Of a stretch of 64,000 nt of DNA, positions 17,389-26,489 are shown in pieces. The position numbers and the translations under genes are program-made. How positions within the stretch are numbered: the stretch's first letter is position 1; the number at the start of each line of letters is the position of its first letter. Source of the stretch: Lentibacter sp. (GTDB lineage Bacteria; Pseudomonadota; Alphaproteobacteria; Rhodobacterales; Rhodobacteraceae). Location: assembly GCA_016744435.1 (NCBI GenBank), contig JADGEJ010000007.1, forward strand, positions 1-64,000, written 5' to 3'. The notes beneath the pieces were generated by a model. It saw nothing but the letters and a program-made list of their open reading frames with translations, had not been told where the DNA came from and made no database searches.

Positions 17389-18171
17389 ATGGAAACCCAA
17401 ACCGACATCCTTGATCCGGCCCGCGCGAATGCCATGCAAGCAGCGCTCGGCCTTAAGCAAAACATCACAGCTGGTAGCCCCTTGCCACCGTTCTATCATC
17501 AGCTCTATTTCTGGGTGCCCCAGCCACCAGAAGCCCTCGGCCGCGACGGGCACCCTGCAACAGGAAGTGGCCTCATTCCCGACCTCGGCCTGCCCCGCCG
17601 AATGTGGGCCGGAGGAAGGCTTGAGTTTCACGCACCGCTGCTCGCAAATACTGAAGCGCGCAAGCAAACTACGTTGCATTCCGTTAACGAAAAGCAGGGT
17701 AAGACTGGCCCGCTCGCCTTTGTCACGTTGCAACATGACATTTCCCAAAACGGCGAGCTCCGCGTGCGCGAGTACCAAGATCTCGTCTACCGCGAAGATG
17801 CCTCGCCAGACGCGCCCAAGCCAACGCCGCCACGCGCCCGGACTGATGAGGTTCAACATGAGACTCTTAGTTTTCCCTCAACGCTTCTGTTTCGCTACTC
17901 CGCCCTCACCTTCAATGGCCACCGTATCCACTACGATGAGGCCTATGCCCGCAAAGTTGAGCACTATTCGGGCCTTGTTGTGCACGGCCCTCTGCTTGCT
18001 CAATTGCTGATGCTCATGGCCGCCCGCCAGCTCGGCCCGCTGACAACTTTCTCGTTCCGCGCAACAGCCCCCCTCACGCATACAGAAACCGCAACACTTT
18101 GCTTAAGCGGCAACACTCTCTGGGTGCGCGCTCAAGACGGGCGCCAATGCATGGTGGCCGAGGCTTCCTAG
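17389..18171 (+). CDS. MaoC-type (FAS1-like) acyl-CoA hydratase
   Basis: 260-aa protein of the two-domain hot-dog hydratase family that includes mesaconyl-CoA hydratase and HTD2-like dehydratases. The N-terminal FAS1-like dehydratase domain has FYHQLYFWVPQPPEALGRDG and LPRRMWAGGRLEFHAPLL. The C-terminal domain has LLFRYSALTFNGHRIHYDEA, with the conserved catalytic His region, and HYSGLVVHGPLLAQLLM. The actual acyl-CoA is unknown; a C4/C5 branched or mesaconyl-type substrate is plausible. It is not in an operon, and its 3' gap to the next (convergent) gene is filled by the repeat copy D. Confidence 0.82.
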   Translation: METQTDILDPARANAMQAALGLKQNITAGSPLPPFYHQLYFWVPQPPEALGRDGHPATGSGLIPDLGLPRRMWAGGRLEFHAPLLANTEARKQTTLHSVNEKQGKTGPLAFVTLQHDISQNGELRVREYQDLVYREDASPDAPKPTPPRARTDEVQHETLSFPSTLLFRYSALTFNGHRIHYDEAYARKVEHYSGLVVHGPLLAQLLMLMAARQLGPLTTFSFRATAPLTHTETATLCLSGNTLWVRAQDGRQCMVAEAS

Positions 18172-18175
18172 CACT

Positions 18176-18257
18176 TTCTCATTGGCAAAAATATCCCGGG
18201 GAGCGCGAGGGGCTGGCCCCTCGCCTCGGTCGGATTTTGCGAAGCAAAATTCGAAAT
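18176..18257 (+). repeat. Dispersed two-hairpin intergenic repeat, copy D
   Basis: After TTGGCAAAAATATCCCGGGG it has stem 1 GCGAGGGGC/GCCCCTCGC (18205-18213, 18216-18224, loop TG). Stem 2 is TCGGATTTTGC/GCAAAATTCGA (18230-18240, 18244-18254, loop GAA), 11 bp with one G·U. It exactly fills the space between two convergent genes and could serve as a two-way terminator. Confidence 0.85.
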
Positions 18258-19291
18258 CAAAGCGACGCTTTCGGCAAGAATTCTGCTGGTATAGTGTCTG
18301 ATTCATCCAAAACTAAGTCAGCCATCATCCGCGCAACATCACTCGCCATTCCAAATCCGATCTTAAAGCCGCCATTGGCAATGAATGCCGCATCCTCAAG
18401 CGGGTGTCGCCCCACCATCGGCGCGCGGCTTTTGGCGCGTGGTCGCAATCCTGCCCAGCGCTCAAGCACTCTCGCGCCGCGCAATGCCGGTATCGCCTCA
18501 AGGGCCTTTTCCAGCACAGCTTCCAGCTTTTCATCGGTGCTGAAAGGCTCGTCATACTCACGCTCACTGGTCGAGCCGATCGCAACTGTCCCGTTCCAAT
18601 GCGGAACGATGTGTACAGCCTCGGCAAACACTTGCGGAGCGCCTCGTGCGTCAAACTCCAGCAAGGCGCCTTGCCCTTTAACAGCACTGCCAACATTACG
18701 GCCAAAATGCGCGCTCATGCGCTCAAGGTCATGCACCCCTGTCGCCCAGATGGTCTTGCCTTCATCCGCACCGCTTTGCACAAGCTGGCCCCCTCGCGCA
18801 CTGATAGCTTTTGCGAGCGCCTTACAGGCCTGCCGCGGAAATATGCGCGCTGACAGAGTGTCATGCACAAATAGCCCTGTAGCGCTGTTCGGCACCAGTC
18901 CGTCAAGCGCTGTAGCGTCGCAAACCCGCCACGTTTCCTTGCCCTGCCACAACTCGGCGGCACTGCTTTCTCGCTTTCGCGCGAGCTCAACCGCGCGGTC
19001 GTCTTGAAGGGGTTGCACGCGCCCCAACCGAGCATAACTCGTCTCTATTCCCGCCCAACTCTCCACATCCGCCCAAAATATCTCTGCGGCAATCAGGCTG
19101 TCAAACTGTCGCGCTTTCTTCTCGTTCCAGTTCTCAGGCACATGGGGTGCCAGCGCTCCCAGCAGCCCGCCACTTGCGCCAGCGCCAACACCGTTCGGGT
19201 CAATCACCCGCACTGTTGCGCCGCGCGCAAGGCATTCCCAAGCGACGCTGAGCCCGAATATGCCGGCTCCTCTGATCGTGACGTCTACCAT
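18257..19291 (-). CDS. FAD-dependent oxidoreductase, possible stand-alone MnmC(o) domain
   Basis: 344-aa DAO-family flavoprotein. The N-terminal dinucleotide motif is VTIRGAGIFGLSVAWECLAR; next is GASGGLLGALAPHVPE, similar to the GASG-QGAL-P segment of MnmC. The C-terminal FAD segment is AFIANGGFKIGFGMASDVAR. I start at ATG 19291 (GGGAG 8 nt upstream). It is divergent from mnmD with 61 nt between starts. In E. coli MnmC these two activities are fused: the oxidase removes the carboxymethyl group of cmnm5(s2)U34 in tRNA and the methylase adds methyl. The neighbour suggests a split MnmC, but a glycine/D-amino-acid oxidase is the alternative. Confidence 0.75.
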   Translation of the reverse strand: MVDVTIRGAGIFGLSVAWECLARGATVRVIDPNGVGAGASGGLLGALAPHVPENWNEKKARQFDSLIAAEIFWADVESWAGIETSYARLGRVQPLQDDRAVELARKRESSAAELWQGKETWRVCDATALDGLVPNSATGLFVHDTLSARIFPRQACKALAKAISARGGQLVQSGADEGKTIWATGVHDLERMSAHFGRNVGSAVKGQGALLEFDARGAPQVFAEAVHIVPHWNGTVAIGSTSEREYDEPFSTDEKLEAVLEKALEAIPALRGARVLERWAGLRPRAKSRAPMVGRHPLEDAAFIANGGFKIGFGMASDVARMMADLVLDESDTIPAEFLPKASL

Positions 19292-19352
19292 TGCCATTCT
19301 CCCACGCGGGCTGCATTCTCGCTTGGCAACAGCCTTACCGGAAATCCACCTC

Positions 19353-20024
19353 ATGAACCAGCCAGCCGAGCTTACATGGCGCGACGGCCAAGTGCCCGTC
19401 TCGACACGCTTTGATGATCCGTATTTCAGCCTAGAGAACGGGCTGGCCGAAACCGGCTATGTGTTTCTTGATGGCAACGGGCTGCCTGAGCGTTTCCAAG
19501 ACGGTTTTCACATTGCAGAACTCGGTTTCGGCACTGGGCTCAATCTGCTCGCGGCCCTGCATCTTTGGCGCGAGACAGGCCAGACTGGAAAGCTGCATTT
19601 CACCAGTTTTGAAGCCTATCCGATGGAAGCCGATGCCATGCTCAAGGCACAGGCCGCATTTACCGACCTCACGAAGATCAGCGATGAACTTGCCCCCTAC
19701 TGGCAGGCGGGTTCAACTCGTTTTGAAACCGATGATCTAAAGTTCACGCTCACGCTCGGGGATGCGCGCGAAACAGTCTCTAACATGGCCAATAAGGCTG
19801 ATGCTTGGTTTCTTGACGGCTTCTCGCCTGCCAAAAACCCCGAGCTCTGGGAAGCCGGTTTGCTGGCACAGATTGCCAAGCAAACTGCCCCAGATGGCAC
19901 TGCCGCCACCTACACTGCCGCAGGCCATGTGCGCCGCGCTTTGGCTGAGGCTGGTTTTAACGTAGAGCGCCGTGCTGGCTTTGGTCGCAAGCGCCACATG
20001 ACGGTTGCGAGAATGCCAGCATGA
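19353..20024 (+). CDS. mnmD: tRNA (5-methylaminomethyl-2-thiouridine34) methyltransferase MnmD
   Basis: 223-aa SAM-dependent methyltransferase (formerly DUF752), equal to the N-terminal domain of E. coli MnmC, which methylates nm5(s2)U34 in tRNA anticodons. The AdoMet motif is HIAELGFGTGLNLLAALHLW (about residues 53-72). The family segment ADAWFLDGFSPAKNPELWEA (about 151-170) and the C-terminal GHVRRALAEAGF/GFGRKRHM match the family. The start at 19353 gives the typical MNQPAELTWRDGQVPVS opening. It overlaps the next gene by 4 nt (ATGA) and is divergent from the FAD oxidoreductase. Confidence 0.92.
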   Translation: MNQPAELTWRDGQVPVSTRFDDPYFSLENGLAETGYVFLDGNGLPERFQDGFHIAELGFGTGLNLLAALHLWRETGQTGKLHFTSFEAYPMEADAMLKAQAAFTDLTKISDELAPYWQAGSTRFETDDLKFTLTLGDARETVSNMANKADAWFLDGFSPAKNPELWEAGLLAQIAKQTAPDGTAATYTAAGHVRRALAEAGFNVERRAGFGRKRHMTVARMPA

Positions 20025-20890
20025 GCGCGCAAAGCAACACCCGCCTCGGCATCTGGCTGATGGTTGCCACGACGTTTATCTTCGCGGTGCAAGACGGTAT
20101 CTCGCGCTATTTGGCGAGCGAGTACAACGTCTTTCTCATCGTGATGGTCCGCTACTGGTTTTTCGCGGCTTTCGTCACGGCCATCGCCAGCCGCAAATCT
20201 GGCGGCCTACGCGCGACTGCCCGAACAGAACAGCCAATGCTCCAGATATTTCGCGGCCTACTGCTTGCCGCCGAAATCTGCGTGATGATCTACGCCTTCA
20301 CACTCCTCGGCCTGATAGAAAGTCACGCGATTTTCACAAGCTACCCGTTGCTCATCGCCGCTCTGTCTGGCCCGATCCTTGGCGAAGCAGTTGGCTGGCG
20401 CCGCTGGGGAGCGATCTTCATTGGCTTTGTCGGCGTGCTGATAATCCTAAAACCGGGCTTCGGCGTCTTCGCGCCCGGCGCTATCGTGCCGCTTGTCGCC
20501 GCGCTTATGTTTGCGCTTTACGGCCTTCTCACGCGCTATGCCGCCCGAAAAGACAGCGCGGCGACTTCATTCTTCTGGACGGGCATCTCTGGCGCGGTTG
20601 TAACCACGCTGATCGGCCTCGCTTATTGGGAGCCAATGAGCGCCTATGACTGGATGTGGATGAGCATGCTCTGCGTCACTGGTGCGACGGGGCATTTTTT
20701 GCTGATCAAAACCTACGAAGTTGCCGAGGCCAGCGCGGTGCAGCCTTTCGCCTACTTACAACTGGTTTTCGCCGCTCTTATTGGCGTCACCATGTTCTCG
20801 GAAACTGTAGAGGTGAACGTCGCGATTGGCGCCACTGTCGTTGTCTGCGCGGGGCTGTTTACGCTCTGGCGTGAGCGGCAAAAAGCCTAG
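20021..20890 (+). CDS. EamA/DMT-superfamily transporter
   Basis: 289-aa ten-helix membrane protein with two EamA repeats. The first begins GIWLMVATTFIFAVQDGISR and the second includes AVQPFAYLQLVFAALIGVTM, followed by FSETVEVNVAIGATVVV, which fit S-adenosylmethionine/metabolite exporter relatives. Coupling to mnmD by ATGA is probably just genomic packing. Substrate unknown. Its stop overlaps the convergent lytic transglycosylase by 4 nt. Confidence 0.85.
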   Translation: MSAQSNTRLGIWLMVATTFIFAVQDGISRYLASEYNVFLIVMVRYWFFAAFVTAIASRKSGGLRATARTEQPMLQIFRGLLLAAEICVMIYAFTLLGLIESHAIFTSYPLLIAALSGPILGEAVGWRRWGAIFIGFVGVLIILKPGFGVFAPGAIVPLVAALMFALYGLLTRYAARKDSAATSFFWTGISGAVVTTLIGLAYWEPMSAYDWMWMSMLCVTGATGHFLLIKTYEVAEASAVQPFAYLQLVFAALIGVTMFSETVEVNVAIGATVVVCAGLFTLWRERQKA

Positions 20891-22845
20891 GGCTTGCGCT
20901 GGGTGTCTCCGACAAGCTCTCGTGAAAACGGCACGGGGTGCGCCGCCCGCCCCAAACGCGCGCGATATACTGGGAGCGATTCGGAAACGCGCATCACGTA
21001 GTTGCGGGTTTCGTTAAACGGGATGCTCTCGATCCAATCAACCACGTCAATGTCGCCACGGCGAGGATCACCGCGCTCGCTTATCCAGCGGTCGGGCCGC
21101 GAGGGCCCCGCGTTGTAGGCGGCGGCCATCATGATGACGTTGCCATCATAGCGCCCGGCCAGTTTGGCAAGGTAAGCAGAGCCAAGCTCGGCATTATAGC
21201 GCCAATCGTTCAGCACATCACCGGGCACATGATCGCGCCCCAGTTCTCTGGCCACTTCGGCGGCTGTTGCTGGCATCAGCTGCATCAAGCCTTGCGCGCC
21301 AACGCCGCTCGCAACCGAAGGGTCAAACTCGCTCTCACGGCGCGCTATGGCGAGTGACATTTCTACCGGCACAGGCAGCTTCAGGTTCTGCAGCGGATGT
21401 AGCGCATAGTAGTGCGCGGGTAGCACAATGCCGCGTTTTGCACCTGCCTTGCCCAACATGACAGCAAGGTGTGGCGCGCCCAAGTCTATCGCGTAATTGC
21501 CGAGTTGCCCCAGTGTGGTGCGGTCGGCCTCAGCGCCGATCTTAAGAATGAACTGCTCTGCTAGGCTCAGATACCCGTTTTTAACCAAGAGCGCGGCTAT
21601 CTTGGCCAAGTCACCTTTGGCAAACCCGGCCTGCTGCCACGCGGGAAAATACTCTGTGCCCTTGAGGGAAGTATCAGTCTCTATTCCTGCCTGTTCCGCT
21701 GCTAAAAGGCCATAGAAGCTTGTCTGATGCCCAGCCCCAAACTGGTAGGAAAGCTGCGCTTCATCCGGCTTGCCAAGGGCAGTATAGGCCTCTCCAAGCC
21801 AGAAGCCTGCACGACCCAGAGAGATGGGCGTTTCTACCGCGTCGGTGAAGCGTTTGAAATGTACCAGCGCTTGGCTCGCATTGCCGAGTTTGCGCAGGGC
21901 CAGATAGCCCGCCAACCACTCTAAATCCGCGTAAGCACTGCCCCCGGTTAGCCCATGGTTGATCGCGAGTTTATATGCGCCTTGTGGATCACCTTCGCGC
22001 ATCGTTTGGCGCGCGAGGCTGCGCCGCCAGCCAGCCCAGCGTGAGGCCACACCCAAACTGCCCTTTGCACTCTGCGTGACCATCAAACCGATCGCACGCG
22101 CCTTGCTGCCTCGATGGTAGTTCCAGAGGAATTCCTCATAGAGCAGCCCAGGGTCGTCGCGTAGTTTTTCAGGCACCGCGGCGATAACAGCGTCAGGGTT
22201 TTTCGCCTTGGCCCGCAACTTAAGGCGCGCTTGGGCAAGCTTGGCCACATCAGCGGGCACAAGTGCCATCATGCGCGCAGAATCATCCTTGAGCCCGCGC
22301 CAGAGCGCCATGTCGAGCCGCGCTTCGTGGTGCGGCGCAAGCAACTCGCCATAGTCGCTCAGGTAAGCCGCGTGCAGCCCAGCGTTCAAGTCAAACGTGC
22401 GCCATGCCATAACCAGCGTTGCTTCGGCCTCGCCGCGCTCACCTGTCTTGATCAGCGCTTCTGCGAAAGTCAAAACGCCTTGGCCTGTTTGCGCGGTATG
22501 GTTCTTGAAGAACGTCAGTTTCTGCGCAGCGCTGGCGTTTTTAAAGTGCTTCTCATTGCGGGCTTTGAGGCGCTCAAGGCCCGGCCAGTCTGGGTGGTTT
22601 TCCACAAAGCTAAGCACGTCTTCCGCGTTGCCCCCACCACCGCGCAAGCGCACCCATTCAATGAAGACCTGCGCTTCAGGCCCAGCCTTGCTGGCCAATA
22701 CATCTGCTTGGGCCCAGTCGCCGCGGCCTGCTGCGTGCAAAGCACTGCTCAAAGGCCGCGGCGCGGCGGGCGGCTCAGCAAAGGCCGCTCGCCCCGCAAT
22801 AGCGAGAGCCAAAACAAGTACTGCGCGCGCAAACATCTCTTGCAT
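20887..22845 (-). CDS. Soluble lytic murein transglycosylase (Slt family)
   Basis: 652-aa periplasmic enzyme cleaving peptidoglycan to 1,6-anhydro-muropeptides. It has a Sec signal peptide (MFARAVLVLALAIAGRAAFA), a long alpha-superhelical U-domain (about residues 30-480) and a C-terminal SLT catalytic domain with LAIARRESEFDPSVASGVGA (catalytic Glu in RRESEF) and QGLMQLMPATAAEVARELG, then YNAELGSAYLAKL and AAAYNAGPSRPDRW. Size matches Slt70. The ATG at 22845 has AAGGA upstream. Confidence 0.95.
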   Translation of the reverse strand: MQEMFARAVLVLALAIAGRAAFAEPPAAPRPLSSALHAAGRGDWAQADVLASKAGPEAQVFIEWVRLRGGGGNAEDVLSFVENHPDWPGLERLKARNEKHFKNASAAQKLTFFKNHTAQTGQGVLTFAEALIKTGERGEAEATLVMAWRTFDLNAGLHAAYLSDYGELLAPHHEARLDMALWRGLKDDSARMMALVPADVAKLAQARLKLRAKAKNPDAVIAAVPEKLRDDPGLLYEEFLWNYHRGSKARAIGLMVTQSAKGSLGVASRWAGWRRSLARQTMREGDPQGAYKLAINHGLTGGSAYADLEWLAGYLALRKLGNASQALVHFKRFTDAVETPISLGRAGFWLGEAYTALGKPDEAQLSYQFGAGHQTSFYGLLAAEQAGIETDTSLKGTEYFPAWQQAGFAKGDLAKIAALLVKNGYLSLAEQFILKIGAEADRTTLGQLGNYAIDLGAPHLAVMLGKAGAKRGIVLPAHYYALHPLQNLKLPVPVEMSLAIARRESEFDPSVASGVGAQGLMQLMPATAAEVARELGRDHVPGDVLNDWRYNAELGSAYLAKLAGRYDGNVIMMAAAYNAGPSRPDRWISERGDPRRGDIDVVDWIESIPFNETRNYVMRVSESLPVYRARLGRAAHPVPFSRELVGDTQRKP

Positions 22846-22986
22846 TTTTCCTTACAAAACAGGATAGACAGGCCCAGCATAGCGCGAAGGCGCCCGCCCG
22901 TTCAAATCACGAAAGGCGGCGCATTTGAGCTAAGGCTTAAACCCGCCGGCCGCAAGGCCGGCACCTAATGAATGAAGGAGTGTCTC

Positions 22987-23862
22987 ATGTTTAAAGGTTC
23001 AATGCCTGCCCTGGTCACGCCGTTTAAGAACGGCGCTGTGGATATTGAGACACTCAAGAAGCTGGTTGAATGGCATATCGGCGAAGGCAGCAATGGCTTT
23101 GTGCCTGTTGGCACCACTGGCGAAAGCCCGACGCTCACGCACACCGAGCACGACGCTGTCGTTGAAACTGTCGTCAAAGCCGCTGCGGGCCGCGTGCCTG
23201 TTATTGCGGGTGCTGGCTCAAACAACACGCTCGAATCTATCCGCCTTGCGCAGGCCGCTGAAAAGGCTGGTGCCGATGGCATTCTCGTGGTCACGCCCTA
23301 CTACAACAAGCCAACGCAAGCAGGCCTCATCGCGCACTTCCGCGCGGTGCATGACTGCTGCGAGCTGCCCGTGATTATCTACAATATCCCCGGTCGCTCT
23401 GTCGTTGATATGACGCCAGAAACAATGGGCGAGTTGGCCAAGCTCCCGCGCATTACCGGCGTCAAAGACGCAACTGGCGACTTGAGCCGCGTGCCACAAC
23501 AGCGCATCACCTGCGGGGCTGACTTTGTTCAGCTTTCGGGCGAAGACGCCACTGCGCTTGGCTTCAACGCGCACGGCGGGGTTGGCTGCATTTCGGTAAC
23601 GGCCAACGTCGCGCCTAAGCTTTGCGCCGAGTTCCAGAACGCGACTTTGGCGGGCGATTATGCCACAGCGCTCACGCTGCTCGACAAGCTGATGCCGCTG
23701 CACACCGCCATCTTCCTTGAGCCGGGTCTTGTGGGGGTGAAATACGCGATGTCGCGCTTGGGGCTCTGCAACGCCGAAGTGCGCCTGCCGCTCACGGCGA
23801 TCAGTGAAGACACGGAAAAAGCCATCGACGATGCGCTGCGCCACGCCGGGCTGATGAACTAA
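22987..23862 (+). CDS. dapA: 4-hydroxy-tetrahydrodipicolinate synthase DapA
   Basis: 291-aa aldolase-type enzyme condensing pyruvate with aspartate semialdehyde, the first committed step of lysine/diaminopimelate synthesis. Seen: [20 protein letters not shown] (substrate-binding Thr-Thr), [18 protein letters not shown], catalytic Tyr in [14 protein letters not shown] and the Schiff-base Lys in [13 protein letters not shown]. The ATG at 22987 follows AAGGAG. It is convergent with pxpA, with overlapping stops. dapB lies 10 kb away, so the pathway genes are dispersed. Confidence 0.97.
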   Translation: MFKGSMPALVTPFKNGAVDIETLKKLVEWHIGEGSNGFVPVGTTGESPTLTHTEHDAVVETVVKAAAGRVPVIAGAGSNNTLESIRLAQAAEKAGADGILVVTPYYNKPTQAGLIAHFRAVHDCCELPVIIYNIPGRSVVDMTPETMGELAKLPRITGVKDATGDLSRVPQQRITCGADFVQLSGEDATALGFNAHGGVGCISVTANVAPKLCAEFQNATLAGDYATALTLLDKLMPLHTAIFLEPGLVGVKYAMSRLGLCNAEVRLPLTAISEDTEKAIDDALRHAGLMN

Positions 23863-24623
23863 CCCTGGAAAGCCTGCAAAGTAACGCCCGCCGCGCTCAG
23901 CTTAGCTCTGAGGGCGCGGGCCATCTCGACAGCCTCCGCCGTATCGCCGTGCAAGCAGATCGTGTCGATCTTGGCAGGGATGCGCTTGCCGCTCTCCGCG
24001 ATAATCGCATCTTCCGTGAGCATCGCCAGAATGCGCTCCGCCGCGGCGTCAGCGTCGTGCAAAACAGCGCCCGGCTTTGAACGGTCAACCAAAGTTGCGT
24101 CGTCTTCATAAGCGCGGTCGGCGAATATTTCGCCCGCCCAGTTGGCACCCAGCTCTGTCACGGCCTTCTGCTGCGCCGTTTCGCAGAGCACCATCAAGAT
24201 GATATCAGGGTCAACGCTCAGCGCCGCTTCGTAGCAAAGCTTCGCCAGCGCCGCGTCTTCCGAGCACATGTTTGAAAGCGCGCCATGCAGCTTGAAGTGC
24301 CGCACTTTCGCGCCGACGCTCGCCGCCATGCCCTTGGCCGCGCCAAGCTGATAGGCGATCAGGTTTCGCAACTCTTCGCTGCCGATATTCAAGCGGCGGC
24401 GGCCAAACCCCTTGAGGTCGGCAAAGCCGGGGTGCGCGCCGATGCCGACACCGTTCTTGGCCGCGAGTCGCATGGTTTGCGCCATCACGTCAGGGTCGCC
24501 CGCGTGAAAGCCACAGGCAATGTTCGCCGACGTAATCACATCGAGAAGCGCTGCATCGTCGCCCATGCTCCAAGGGCCAAAGCCCTCGCCCATGTCCGAG
24601 TTCAAGTCGACTTTCATTACCAT
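23859..24623 (-). CDS. pxpA: 5-oxoprolinase subunit A (LamB/YcsF family)
   Basis: 254-aa subunit of the ATP-dependent 5-oxoprolinase PxpABC, which opens 5-oxoproline (pyroglutamate, a damage product) to glutamate. The family N-terminus is [20 protein letters not shown], followed by [20 protein letters not shown] and [19 protein letters not shown]; the segment [17 protein letters not shown] is near the C-terminus. The start may be Met 24623 or 24617. Last gene of the pxpB-pxpC-pxpA operon, 3 nt after pxpC. Confidence 0.95.
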   Translation of the reverse strand: MVMKVDLNSDMGEGFGPWSMGDDAALLDVITSANIACGFHAGDPDVMAQTMRLAAKNGVGIGAHPGFADLKGFGRRRLNIGSEELRNLIAYQLGAAKGMAASVGAKVRHFKLHGALSNMCSEDAALAKLCYEAALSVDPDIILMVLCETAQQKAVTELGANWAGEIFADRAYEDDATLVDRSKPGAVLHDADAAAERILAMLTEDAIIAESGKRIPAKIDTICLHGDTAEAVEMARALRAKLSAAGVTLQAFQG

Positions 24624-24626
24624 GCT

Positions 24627-25634
24627 CTACTCCTCGTCTCCAGCCACAACGCCGCTGATCAACTGATAACTCAGCAGGTTGGCAATGTCATGCGGGCTGC
24701 GCACCAAGGGCTTTGTTTTGTCTCTAATCCTGCGCAAAACGTCTTTATCAGGCGCGTAAAGCGCGTCTGCTTCCGCCAGAGAAACCACCTCAAACCAAAG
24801 CTCGCAGCCTTGGCTCGCCTGCGCGACAATCGGCAAATCCTGAGGGATAATCGCCCCGATCCTCGGATAGCCGCCGATCGTCTGGCATTCCGCCATAAGC
24901 ACATAAGGCTCTCCCGCGCCCGACATCTGAATGTCGCCCGGCACGATCACGTCAGACACAACGCCGAGCGCGTTCTCAGCGTCAAAGCTCTCGCCGTCGT
25001 GCTCCAGCAACGCCGCCTGTCTGTTGGCTTGCCCGCTCTTGCGAAACCGCGTTTTGGCGAAGCGTTCAAACCTTTCCGCGCTGTAGTGCGCCGTCTGCGG
25101 CCCTGTCACCATCCGCACAGCGCCGCCTGAGAAGCGGCTTTCGGGCCGCAAGAACTGTGCTGGCGCCGCCAAATTGCTGTCATCTCCAAGTTTCAGCCCG
25201 TCACCAGCCACTAACGCCTGACCAAGCCGGGCGCCGAGGTGAGCCGCGACACTTCCGAGTTTGCGAGGAACGTCAAACCCGCCGCCAAAGGCGACATAAC
25301 CGTAAACGCCTTGCCCTGAGGGACGTATAGTGAGCACTTCGCCGGGCATCAGCAGATGTGTGGCATTCCAGCCAAGCGCGCGCCCGTCAATTTCAGCGCG
25401 CATCGGCGCTCCGGTGAGGGCGACACGCTGGGCCGTATCGACAGAGGCGCGCAGGCCAGTTGGTGTTTCGATCGCGGCCATGTCGAGGCCACCGCCCAGC
25501 AAGGCGGCGGCTTCAAGCACGGCAAGCCTGTCCATAGCGCCTCCGCGAGAAAGGCCATACTTCAAAAACCCTTCCCGCCCGAGGTCTTGCAGGGTTGTGT
25601 TCGGCCCGGCCTGAAGAACTGTCAGAAGCGCCAT
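24627..25634 (-). CDS. pxpC: 5-oxoprolinase subunit C (biotin-dependent carboxyltransferase-like)
   Basis: 335-aa subunit of PxpABC. It opens LTVLQAGPNTTLQDLGREGF and continues YGLSRGGAMDRLAVLEAAAL, the classic KipA/AHS2 opening. VMAECQTIGGYPRIGAIIPQ is followed by DLPIVAQASQG, also conserved. Start: the ATG at 25634 overlaps the pxpB stop (TGATG); the longer TTG reading is not needed. Works with PxpB and PxpA in the cytoplasm. Confidence 0.94.
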   Translation of the reverse strand: MALLTVLQAGPNTTLQDLGREGFLKYGLSRGGAMDRLAVLEAAALLGGGLDMAAIETPTGLRASVDTAQRVALTGAPMRAEIDGRALGWNATHLLMPGEVLTIRPSGQGVYGYVAFGGGFDVPRKLGSVAAHLGARLGQALVAGDGLKLGDDSNLAAPAQFLRPESRFSGGAVRMVTGPQTAHYSAERFERFAKTRFRKSGQANRQAALLEHDGESFDAENALGVVSDVIVPGDIQMSGAGEPYVLMAECQTIGGYPRIGAIIPQDLPIVAQASQGCELWFEVVSLAEADALYAPDKDVLRRIRDKTKPLVRSPHDIANLLSYQLISGVVAGDEE

Positions 25635-26362
25635 CAAACAGGCTCCTCTAGCGTCGCACCGCCCATGATATCAGTCTCTAACAAGGCAAAATCATGCTCT
25701 GAGACAGCTTCAAACATCAGCTCATCGCCAGATCGTAAGGCAAAGGGCTGCGGGGCATTTATGTCAAACAACGAGATCTTCGTAAGGCCGACTTGCCGCC
25801 AACCTGTCGGCGAGGGGTTGGCAAACAATACAAACTGGCGCACGGCGACAACGAGCGCTCCAGCGGGCACTTGCGGGGTAAGGCCCGTGAGGCGGCCTAT
25901 GTCCCAGTGCTCTGGCAGCATCCCGAGGTAGGGCTGCCCCGGCGCAAAGCCTAGGGCAAGCACCCGCACCCGCGTTTGGCTCAGTTCTCGCACGGCAACT
26001 TCTTCGGAAACGCCTGCCAAGCCAGCCGCCTCCTTGAGCTGTGGGCCAGCGACACCACCAAAGAGCGTTGGCACGCGCCAGAGCCTTGGTTGCTCTACTT
26101 CTGCGGAGTGAAGCCAGTCACGACTCGCCAACAAAGTGCTCAAGGCTGCCACCAGATCAACGCGCGAAACCTGCTCGATATCAAAGCGCACAAAAACCGA
26201 GGCCAGCGCCGTCGAAACTTCACGCACACCCGCCATGTCGGCTGCCTCAACCGCCGCCGCAAAGCTAATAACTGCGCGGTTGGCAACATCATCAAGCTTG
26301 TCAGCAAAGCGCACGAGATAGCCCTCGGTGCCCAAAGGAACGATGTCTGGTATCTTGGCCAT
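25634..26362 (-). CDS. pxpB: 5-oxoprolinase subunit B (KipI family)
   Basis: 242-aa subunit of PxpABC. It opens PDIVPLGTEGYLVRFADKLD; the AHS1-type region has RVLALGFAPGQPYLGMLPEH, with LTGLTPQVPAGALVVAVRQF and NPSPTGWRQVGLTKISLF near the C-terminus, typical of KipI/PxpB. First gene of the operon; GGAAAGG precedes the ATG. It is divergent from tupB with 127 nt between starts. Confidence 0.93.
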   Translation of the reverse strand: MAKIPDIVPLGTEGYLVRFADKLDDVANRAVISFAAAVEAADMAGVREVSTALASVFVRFDIEQVSRVDLVAALSTLLASRDWLHSAEVEQPRLWRVPTLFGGVAGPQLKEAAGLAGVSEEVAVRELSQTRVRVLALGFAPGQPYLGMLPEHWDIGRLTGLTPQVPAGALVVAVRQFVLFANPSPTGWRQVGLTKISLFDINAPQPFALRSGDELMFEAVSEHDFALLETDIMGGATLEEPV

Positions 26363-26406
26363 GCCTTTCCTTTACAAAACTTTGAGCGCCTATTTTGAGG
26401 GTAATG

Positions 26407-26433
26407 TCGCGAATGAAAAGCGCTTATTCGCGA
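26407..26433. promoter_or_regulatory. Perfect inverted repeat, candidate operator for tupBCA
   Basis: Arms TCGCGAAT (26407-26414) and ATTCGCGA (26426-26433) are exact complements around an 11-bp spacer; the spacer itself contains AAGCGCTT. It lies in the divergent pxpB/tupB gap, 56 nt upstream of tupB. The outer TCGC...GCGA resembles the ends of ModE-type sites, so a molybdate/tungstate-responsive regulator is possible; this is inference. Confidence 0.5.
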
Positions 26434-26489
26434 TTGGTTGCTGCCACCTGCAATTTGCTGTGAATATGTAGGAAAGGAAATGGGGGCAA

